Below are positions 5,434 through 11,418 of a stretch of 13,550 bases of DNA, piece after piece; the stretch's first letter is position 1, and the number at the start of each line of letters is the position of its first letter. The DNA is from an uncultured bacterium (GTDB lineage Bacteria > Bacteroidota > Bacteroidia > Bacteroidales > Paludibacteraceae), in NCBI GenBank assembly GCA_947074225.1, contig CAMTOX010000010.1, forward strand, positions 1 through 13,550. Direction: 5' to 3'. Position numbers and translations under genes: made by a program. Under the pieces are notes generated by a model. It searched no databases, had not been told where the DNA came from, and was given only the letters and a program-made list of their open reading frames with translations.

Positions 5434-7764
5434 ATGAAAAGATTATTTATTATATACATACTCATGCTTTCTACTTCTGTATCAGCGCAATTTTCAGACC
5501 ATTTTCATGACGGAGATTATACCAACAACCCTACATGGAGTGGCACTACCGAAAAATTCATCGTAAATAGCAATCATGCTTTACAAATTAGAGATAATAT
5601 TTCTAATCATTTCCCACAAATTGCTTATTTATCAACCCCTTCTAATGCGGTGAGCAATGCTATATGGCAATGCACCATAACATTTAATTGTTCATTAGAA
5701 CAATCTAACTACATTCGCTTCTATATTATTTCTAATACCAGCAAACTCAATGAACCCCTCAATGGTTACTTCATTCTGGTTGGTACAGAGCAAGGCAATA
5801 TTCAACTATGCCAACAAAGCGGATTAAACACCACAACCCTTATTCAAGGAACTCCACATAGACTCACTAACGGTATGAATACCATCCAACTTTTATGCAC
5901 CAGAGCGCAGAATGGCATTTGGCAACTCTATAGTCAAACAGAGTCCGACAACTACCCTCTGTTAGAGGGTAGTATAACACAAACCAATACACCCGATGCT
6001 AAATATTCAGGTATCTTATTCTCATATTCACAAGAGTGTAACGAACAGATGAGTGCCGACAATTTCATTGTAACCGGAAACAGTGACACTCCTACAAATC
6101 CAGACATAAATACATCTAACAACACAAATAGGCATGCCATAGTTTTTACAGAATTAATGGTCGACCCAACCCCTACTGTATCATTACCCGACTGTGAATA
6201 TGTTGAGATTTACAACAGAACAGATAGCACTATCTCTTTGGAAAATTGGAAACTATATGGAAACAATAGAGCCGGTAACATTGCGTCGGGAGTTATTGAG
6301 CCTAAGGGCTATGCCCTCCTCTGTACCGCCTCTGCCCAAACACTGCTACAACCTTATGGCAATACCATTGTGGTAACCTCTTTTCCGGCATTGACAAATA
6401 GTGGTAAACTCCTATATTTAGAAAGTAACAACAAAGAGGTAATTAGTTGGATAAACTACAGCGACAGTTGGTATAAATCTGAACCATTTAAGAAGGAAGG
6501 TGGTTGGGCATTTGAACGAATAGATGTTGACAATTTAAACAACAATCAAGAGAACTGGACTCTGTCGACCGATCATAGCGGAGGCACTCCGGGAAGAGCA
6601 AACAGCGAAGAGACCATTTTCCCCGATACTGTCATGCCTGAAGTGTGCTACTTTGCATTACAAGCAGACTCTGCCTGTATAATCTATTTTAACAAAGAGA
6701 TGAATCCCGACAATCTTGTTGACAATGCCATTCAAACTTCTCCCACTCTTTCTTTGCAGAAAAGCTACCTTGAACCATGCCGCAACACCCTTAAGTTACA
6801 ATTCAATTCGCCCATTAGCGATTCTAATATTACCGAAGTATCGCTCAATGGGCTCTATTGCATATCAAACCTCATGCTCCCCGACACCACCTTACAGCTC
6901 ATAATTCCACAAACACCTCAGCCATCAGATATTGTTATCAATGAGCTACTTTTTAATCCCAAAACTGAGGGCGTGAAATTTATAGAGTTCTTCAACCGTA
7001 GCAACCATTACCTCTCTTTGCAAAAACTTGCTCTAACCACTCAAACGGAAAATGGCACACTTGCAGCTGGAAACTACATCACCGAAGAGGAGATTCTACT
7101 TGCGCCGCAACAATTTCTATTAGTAACCACAAATCTAAACACCCTTTATAACCAATACTTATGTAAGAAAATAGGCGTCCACCTAGAATGTAAACTCCCT
7201 TCAATGCCCATTGCCGGCGGCAATATTGTTCTCGCCTCTGCCAACGGCACCATCATTGATGCCTTAACTTATAGCGAACAAATGCATCATCCATTAATTA
7301 GCAACAGCAAAGGAGTATCTTTAGAGCGTGTAAACCCCGATTTACCTTCGGAACAGAATAGCTCATGGCAATCGGCAGCGGCACACTGCAACTATGCCAC
7401 CCCTGGTTATAGAAACTCACAATATTTCAATAATGCCTTAGAGGTCTCTTCTAAACACTTCTGGCTCTCGTCCGAGCAGTTCTCGCCCAATAACGATGGC
7501 TATAACGACCTCTTAGCACTACATTACCAACTTCCCGAAGATGGCTATCTCATTAACATACAAATCTTCACACCTAATGGCATCAAGGTAACAAACCTCA
7601 CCAACAACACCATTGCCGGAACAGAGGGTACACTCTTTTGGGATGGCACCAATGCCTCGGGGACACTCTCACCTGTGGGTATCTATGTATTATTTATTGA
7701 AGCCACACACCCTAATGGTCCCATTATTCGTGCTAAAGAGATAGCTGTGTTAACCTCAAATTAA
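5434..7764 (+). CDS. Secreted lamin-tail-domain protein with gliding-motility-like C-terminus
   Basis: 776 residues. A signal peptide (1-18, ending VSA) implies export. Residues about 20-215 are beta-rich and resemble a concanavalin-like sandwich (FSDHFHDGDYTNNPTW...). Two lamin-tail domains follow: about 235-355 (IVFTELMVDP, EYVEIYNRTDS) and about 498-615 (IVINELLFNP, KFIEFFNRSN). They are separated by a stretch like a bacterial Ig-like 'SbsA' linker (CYFALQADSACIIYFNKEM). The last ~100 residues contain FSPNNDGYND and LFWDGTNASG with SPVGIYVLF, as in the CHU_C/FlgD-Ig-like C-terminal domains of Bacteroidota; some of these are type IX secretion sorting domains. A surface or extracellular role is inferred; no catalytic site was recognised. 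No clear terminator follows. Confidence 0.85.
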   Translation: MKRLFIIYILMLSTSVSAQFSDHFHDGDYTNNPTWSGTTEKFIVNSNHALQIRDNISNHFPQIAYLSTPSNAVSNAIWQCTITFNCSLEQSNYIRFYIISNTSKLNEPLNGYFILVGTEQGNIQLCQQSGLNTTTLIQGTPHRLTNGMNTIQLLCTRAQNGIWQLYSQTESDNYPLLEGSITQTNTPDAKYSGILFSYSQECNEQMSADNFIVTGNSDTPTNPDINTSNNTNRHAIVFTELMVDPTPTVSLPDCEYVEIYNRTDSTISLENWKLYGNNRAGNIASGVIEPKGYALLCTASAQTLLQPYGNTIVVTSFPALTNSGKLLYLESNNKEVISWINYSDSWYKSEPFKKEGGWAFERIDVDNLNNNQENWTLSTDHSGGTPGRANSEETIFPDTVMPEVCYFALQADSACIIYFNKEMNPDNLVDNAIQTSPTLSLQKSYLEPCRNTLKLQFNSPISDSNITEVSLNGLYCISNLMLPDTTLQLIIPQTPQPSDIVINELLFNPKTEGVKFIEFFNRSNHYLSLQKLALTTQTENGTLAAGNYITEEEILLAPQQFLLVTTNLNTLYNQYLCKKIGVHLECKLPSMPIAGGNIVLASANGTIIDALTYSEQMHHPLISNSKGVSLERVNPDLPSEQNSSWQSAAAHCNYATPGYRNSQYFNNALEVSSKHFWLSSEQFSPNNDGYNDLLALHYQLPEDGYLINIQIFTPNGIKVTNLTNNTIAGTEGTLFWDGTNASGTLSPVGIYVLFIEATHPNGPIIRAKEIAVLTSN

Positions 7765-7894
7765 TGCCTAATAACCACAGCATGCTACATATTAATATTT
7801 TGTCTTAACAGATTATGGTTACCATTTCACAACAAAAAACATGGCAATAACATAACGGTACCATCTTTTCACATCGGAAATCACAAATTTATAT

Positions 7895-7910
7895 GTACCT
7901 TTGCCAAAGG
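7895..7910 (+). other. Candidate attachment (att) core of a CTnDOT-type element
   Basis: GTACCTTTGC (7895-7904) matches the GTAnnTTTGC core described for CTnDOT-family integration sites. It is part of a perfect inverted repeat CCTTTG-C-CAAAGG (7898-7910), as expected for paired core-type integrase sites. TACCTTTG (7896-7903) also fits a -7 promoter element, which may explain why such elements target promoters. The integrase remnants begin about 330 bases downstream in the expected orientation. Exact ends need the empty site from a related genome. Confidence 0.55.
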
Positions 7911-8186
7911 TTCTAGGTAGCTATTATCTGGTATGCCATGTGGAAAATACAGTCACTTTTCACATAGTGCAGACGACAGAAGTTCAGAGACTAAATAGTT
8001 TGTAATGAGTTAATTTGCGTTGTTTTTCTTAAAAGTGAATATGCAAGTCAGAGCAGAGATATGAAGTATTTCCGTTACCAAACCGTTAGCTGAGTAGTTA
8101 CCGAAAGAAGCACAGCCAACCAAAGCAGTTAAATTCTTTGTAGTTTGGTTTGATTGCACTGATTCACATTGCTTTGCCTATCAATG

Positions 8187-8231
8187 AACGCTTAATGCAG
8201 GAGTAATTTTGCTCCGCAAAATTTAAGCGTT
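8187..8231 (+). promoter_or_regulatory. Two-tier hairpin directly before the integrase start codon
   Basis: Outer arms AACGCTTAA (8187-8195) and TTAAGCGTT (8223-8231), inner arms AATTTTGC (8205-8212) and GCAAAATT (8216-8223) with a TCC loop; one base is shared. The outer arm ends on the base before the ATG at 8232, so the folded RNA would cover the ribosome-binding region. A role in translational control or as an integrase-binding site is inferred. Confidence 0.55.
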
Positions 8232-9231
8232 ATGAAACAAGAAAAATTAAAGGTTCTGCTCTACCTCAAAAAGATTTCACCCGATAAGTCGGGTAATTTC
8301 CCCATTATGGAACGTATCACTGTATAGGTCTATCGCACAGTTCAGTTGTAAGCTCTCATGTCGATTAGAGTTATGGAACGCACGCGAGAGCCGTCTAAAC
8401 GGAAAAAGCAAAGTTGCCGTAGAGACCAATGTCAAGCTCGATGGACTACTATTATCTATCAACGAGGCTTATGCCACCCTAACCAAGCGCAATCAACCCT
8501 TTACCGCCGAAGATGTAAAGAACCTCTTTCAGGGTATTGCCACTGCTCAGATAACTTTACTCAAAGCATTCGACCACTGCACCGATGAGCTGAAAAAGCG
8601 AGTAGGTATTGACCGTACTGCTCTGACGGTCTATAAGTATGACAGCACCCGAAGAGTATTAGCCTCGTTTATCAAGCGTAAATTTAAGAGCAAAGACATA
8701 TCCTTCTCCCAACTCAACGAACAGTTTATTAGGGAGTTTCAGGATTATGCTCATCTAAAATGCAAACGTGCCATCGCTACAGTTCGCCACGATTTGGCGT
8801 TGCTCAAAAAGGCGTGTACGACAGCCTTTAGAAACGGCTATGCCGATAGACACTACTTCGCCTACTACAAGCTACCCAAACAGCAAGAGAGTACCCCGAA
8901 AGCTCTAAGCCGTGAACAGTTTGAAACTATTAGAGATATGGAGATACCTCCACACCGCAAAAGCCATATCCAAACACGAGATATGTTTCTCTTTTCGACC
9001 TATACTGGAGTAGCATACGCAGATGTGGTAGTTATTACCAAAGAGCATATCACCAACGATGATGATGGCGCAAAGTGGTTGAAGTTTCATCGCAAGAAGA
9101 ACAATATGCTGTGTCGTATCAAACTACTTCCCGAAGCCATTGCAATCATTGATAAATACCACGATGAAGATAGAGCAACCATCTTTCCGTTGCAACTCTG
9201 GGACAGTTGGAAGCAATATGAGAGCCTTTAA
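8232..9231 (+). pseudogene. Tyrosine recombinase (IntDOT-like), frameshifted and C-terminally truncated
   Basis: The start MKQEKLKVLLYLKKISPDK reads an arm-binding domain to GTA (8322-8324), then meets TAG at 8325. The homologous sequence (SIAQFSCKLSCRLELWNARESR) resumes in another frame at 8329 and runs to the TAA at 9229-9231. The change fits loss of 2 bases (or gain of 1) near 8325. The core-binding region is around 8610-8880 and the start of the catalytic domain around 8890-9200 (MFLFSTYTGVAYADV). The position of the first catalytic Arg is Ala, as is common in Bacteroidota integrases. After ATIFPLQ the protein departs from the family, and the HxxR, second His and Tyr are missing. It is therefore inactive as a recombinase unless complemented. 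Confidence 0.88.
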
Positions 9232-9282
9232 GGTGATGACAGGAATAAAAAGAACCTACGGAGCTTTATTGCATCCAGAGGA

Positions 9283-10053
9283 GTGGAAGATATGCTCTTT
9301 ACAGATATAACTCCCGAATTTGGAGAGTCGTTTAAGCTCTTTCTCATAGGAGGGTTGGACTATAAGCCTACACACGTTAATCATTGCCTTACATGGTTGA
9401 ATAGATTAGTCTATATTGCCGTTGATAGTGAGGTATTGAGATGTAATCAAGTAGAAGATGTAAAGTACGAGAAGAAGAAACCGTTACAACTTCGCCATAT
9501 CAGCCGTGAGGAGTTGAAGTGGATTATGGAACACCCCTTGCCCGACTCGCTCCCTGAATTGGCTCGCAGGATGTTTATCTTTTCATCGTTCTGTGGTTTG
9601 GCTTATGTGGATATGCAAAGACTCTATCCCTACCACATAGAGCAAACCTCTGATGGACATAAATATATCCGCATCAATCGAACAAAAACCAATGTAGAGT
9701 CATTTATCCCTCTGCACCCTGTTGCCGAGCAGATTATTTCACTCTACAATATGGAGGATGATACCAAACCCATATTCCCAACCAAGAACAGAGATGTGAT
9801 ATGTAGGGAGATACACCAAATAGGTTTTATGGCAGGGATTAAGGAGAACCTCTCCACGCACCAGAGCCGCCACTGCTTCGGAACACAACTGCTTAGTGCA
9901 GGTGTACCGATTGAGAGCATTAGTAAGATGTTAGGGCACACCAATATCTCCACCACACAGGTCTATGCACGAGTTACGGACCAAAAGATTTCGGAAGATA
10001 TGGACAAACTAATCGAGCGTAGAAAGCTAACAACTAAATCCAAACAACGATGA
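9283..10053 (+). CDS. Tyrosine recombinase, N-terminally truncated but with intact active site
   Basis: 256 residues from the ATG; family members have about 400. The arm-binding domain is missing. Core-binding sequence remains (about 1-60, LDYKPTHVNHCLTWLNRL) and the catalytic domain is complete (about 70-245): Ala107 where the first Arg usually stands (GLAYVD), K135 (RTKTN), H193 and R196 (HQSR), H219 (MLGHTNIS) and nucleophile Y228 (QVYARV). The frame is the same as the upstream integrase remnant: between them lie only the TAA at 9229-9231 and codons GDDRNKKNLRSFIASRGVED, which look like the missing part of this domain. This suggests a deletion that joined two tandem integrases, plus a stop mutation. 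Whether it is translated is unknown. It overlaps the next gene by 4 bases. Confidence 0.85.
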   Translation: MEDMLFTDITPEFGESFKLFLIGGLDYKPTHVNHCLTWLNRLVYIAVDSEVLRCNQVEDVKYEKKKPLQLRHISREELKWIMEHPLPDSLPELARRMFIFSSFCGLAYVDMQRLYPYHIEQTSDGHKYIRINRTKTNVESFIPLHPVAEQIISLYNMEDDTKPIFPTKNRDVICREIHQIGFMAGIKENLSTHQSRHCFGTQLLSAGVPIESISKMLGHTNISTTQVYARVTDQKISEDMDKLIERRKLTTKSKQR

Positions 10054-10427
10054 AAAGAGAAAATATAATCACAATCTCACAGAGTGGTGCGGTTGTAATA
10101 CCCGACAAGGTAAGAATGCATGATGTTGAGATAGCGGAGCTATTGGGTAGTTATCCGAAAACAATCCGTACCCACGCTAAGCAGATACTTAAATCGGGTA
10201 TTTGTCGTGATGATGGCACAAATGGTGGAGAGGTTTGGGACGGTGTGATTATTCCCGAATATTTTGGGATGGATATGGTAATAGCCATTGCCTTTCGGAT
10301 TAATTCGCTCCAAGCGAAGATACTTAGAGATGTACTACTTCGAAGACTGAATCTTCCTACTGACCCTACTGTATGTGTTCAGATAGGAAGAAATAACCAC
10401 GACAAACAGAGAGAAATTTTCAATTAA
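10050..10427 (+). CDS. Small probable DNA-binding protein of the element
   Basis: 125 residues, not assigned to a named family with certainty. Its start overlaps the stop of the integrase as ATGA, pointing to coupled translation. Residues about 24-50 (DVEIAELLGSYPKTIRTHAKQILKSG) look like a helix-turn-helix, followed by a short beta part (GEVWDGVIIPEYFG) and a helix with MVIAIAFRINSLQAKILRDVLLRRL. Similar small proteins are known beside integrases of Bacteroides mobile elements, and the last helix recalls the RhuM group; both comparisons are from memory and approximate. An excisionase-like or regulatory role is a guess from position. No signal peptide or membrane segment. Confidence 0.65.
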   Translation: MKRENIITISQSGAVVIPDKVRMHDVEIAELLGSYPKTIRTHAKQILKSGICRDDGTNGGEVWDGVIIPEYFGMDMVIAIAFRINSLQAKILRDVLLRRLNLPTDPTVCVQIGRNNHDKQREIFN

Positions 10428-10444
10428 CCTCAAATCTGCCATTC

Positions 10445-10567
10445 TCGTAGCTATGGCAAAGGGACGATTTAGGTTCTGAAAATCCAAGTTCAAGCTCTGT
10501 GAAGTTGAGCATAGCTCAAAACTTGTATATTCCTCCCTCTAAATCCAATGAAAAGCCATAGCGACGA
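10445..10567. repeat. 123-base nested inverted-repeat element
   Basis: Four nested pairs fold this stretch into one long arm: TCGTAGCTATGGC (10445-10457) with GCCATAGCGACGA (10555-10567), 12 of 13 matched; GATTTAG (10466-10472) with CTAAATC (10539-10545); CAAGTT (10485-10490) with AACTTG (10520-10525); TTGAGC (10505-10510) with GCTCAA (10514-10519). Internal loops are nearly symmetric (8/9 and 12/13 bases). No coding frame fits. It may be a structured RNA, a transfer or recombination site, or a small transposon-like repeat with terminal inverted repeats; no target duplication is visible. Strand undetermined. Confidence 0.7.
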
Positions 10568-10595
10568 AAACGACCGATATGAGGGATAAATTCAA

Positions 10596-10643
10596 AAAAC
10601 AACGGTGTAGGAGAGAGTTATAAACCTCCTGCACCGTTGTTTT
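10596..10643. terminator. 18-bp hairpin, bidirectional terminator-like
   Basis: 10596-10613 pairs with 10626-10643 over 18 bp with one G-U pair and a 12-base loop. The stem starts with AAAAC and ends with GTTTT, so both strands have a T-rich 3' side; the minus strand reads six T. GAGAGAGTT (10611-10619), partly in the loop, can pair instead with AACTCTCTC (10659-10667), an alternative fold. GATAAATTC occurs directly repeated on either side (10585-10593, 10675-10683). Confidence 0.65.
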
Positions 10644-10698
10644 GTTACCTGCAACTTCAACTCTCTCTAATCGAGATAAATTCGGTGGCAGAGGTTTT

Positions 10699-10894
10699 TA
10701 TCAACTTATCAATTAATCGCTTGATACATTTATCTGTTTATCAATTTACTAATAACTCATTTAAACTATCAATGAGCTTATTAACTAATGAAATTGTTTG
10801 TATTCTTATAAATTGAAGGCTTAATCTACTCGTATATAAAGCTATCTATTATCAAATAAATAAATCACTTTATAAAAATGCTAATTCATTGATA
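10699..10894. repeat. Cluster of seven TATCAA/TTGATA motifs
   Basis: TATCAA at 10699, 10707, 10739, 10767 and 10850; TTGATA (inverted) at 10721 and 10889. Most extend to about TTATCAATNA. Seven copies in under 200 bases exceeds chance even for this AT-rich stretch (a rough estimate is below one). They could be binding sites for an integrase arm domain, an accessory protein or a regulator. Spacing is irregular, unlike typical replication iterons. Confidence 0.45.
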
Positions 10895-11026
10895 AATGAC
10901 AGGACTAATAACCTAATCAACAAACTGCTCTAATAATTAATTGACAGACAAATAGGTGATTCAAAAGAATTCTTACTTCCAAAGTATTACGTGTATTTTA
11001 AGCATTGAAAAACCTATCGCTATTAC

Positions 11027-11057
11027 GTAAAATGAGTGACATTCGCTCTCATTCTAC
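11027..11057. repeat. Imperfect hairpin and TATTACGT direct repeat
   Basis: GTAAAATGAG (11027-11036) pairs with CTCATTCTAC (11048-11057), 9 of 10 matched, 11-base loop. TATTACGT occurs at 10985-10992 and again at 11021-11028, the second copy entering the hairpin. Function unknown. Confidence 0.4.
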
Positions 11058-11138
11058 ATAAAACAGACAAGATACACCATATTCAACCAACTAACAACCT
11101 AAATAAGCTACCTTTCAATCTGTCACCACGACGGATTT

Positions 11139-11265
11139 TTGAGTTCACTTGAACTCAGCAAGATGTCTTTTGAGTTACTCAAAAGTCGGAGAGTAACGCT
11201 AAAAGCTACTCTCCAAACCTTGCCCTTGCAGGGGGCAATCCCCCTCCGAAGTCGGGGAGATTTTT
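11139..11265. repeat. Array of consecutive hairpins upstream of hsdR
   Basis: Hairpin 1: TGAGTTCA/TGAACTCA (11140-11147 with 11150-11157, 2-base loop). Hairpin 2: CTTTTGAGT/ACTCAAAAG (11167-11175 with 11177-11185, 1-base centre, so a near-perfect 19-base palindrome). Hairpin 3: GGAGAGTA/TACTCTCC (11188-11195 with 11207-11214) with inner GCT/AGC. Region 4 has competing stems: TTGCCC/GGGCAA (11220-11225, 11233-11238), GGGGG/CCCCC (11231-11235, 11240-11244) and CCCC/GGGG (11241-11244, 11254-11257), the last followed by ATTTTT. TTTTGAGTT is directly repeated (11137, 11168). A frame of 71 codons crosses it but is not convincing. It may be a transfer origin, recombination site or attenuator. Confidence 0.65.
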
Positions 11266-11375
11266 CGTATTTGAACCAATCGTATGCTAAAAGGAAATAT
11301 TATAACAGCAACTATTATTATAATATCTATGAGTACATCATTGACAATTATTGAATTTTAATCAGTGTTAATTCC

Positions 11376-11407
11376 ATAATAATTATTACCTTTGTAATAA
11401 TTATTAT
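11376..11407 (+). promoter_or_regulatory. hsdR promoter overlapped by a 14-bp perfect inverted repeat
   Basis: TACCTTTG (11387-11394) fits the -7 consensus TAnnTTTG; the -33 position (AGTG, 11364-11367) is poor. The arms ATAATAATTATTAC (11376-11389) and GTAATAATTATTAT (11394-11407) are perfectly inverted around CTTT, so the promoter element sits on the dyad centre. The expected transcription start (about 11401) and most of the short leader to the ATG at 11419 lie inside or next to the right arm. An operator for a repressor or activator is inferred. Confidence 0.65.
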
Positions 11408-11418
11408 TATCGGAAGTT

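Larger units (their letters stand above)
7765..8231. other. Gene-free junction between chromosome and integrated element
   Basis: 467 bases with no convincing coding frame. It holds the candidate integrase core site (7895-7904), a short imperfect hairpin near 7939-7967, and the hairpin abutting the integrase start (8187-8231). Short repeats of TTACC/CCGTTA type occur around 7815-7860 and 8075-8105. No intrinsic terminator for the preceding gene was found. The chromosome-element border most likely falls at or next to 7895-7910. Confidence 0.6.

Noticed and set aside
7772..7821. TAACCA/TGGTTA pairing after the lamin-tail gene as a terminator
   Set aside because: Six pairs with a loop of 38 bases and no T-run cannot be supported as a terminator.
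8009..8018. GTTAATTTGC as a second integrase core site
   Set aside because: One fixed base differs from GTAnnTTTGC and there is no flanking dyad; such near-matches are common in this AT-rich DNA.
10699..10894. Replication origin iterons
   Set aside because: Motif spacing is irregular and no replication initiator gene is present in the window.
11139..11354. Open frame of 71 codons (MSSLELSKMSFELLK...)
   Set aside because: It runs straight through the hairpin array, its composition follows the inverted repeats, and no motif or good start context is seen.
10428..11418. CRISPR array or retron
   Set aside because: No regularly spaced repeats of 25-40 bases, and no cas gene or reverse transcriptase; the repeats are palindromic and not periodic.
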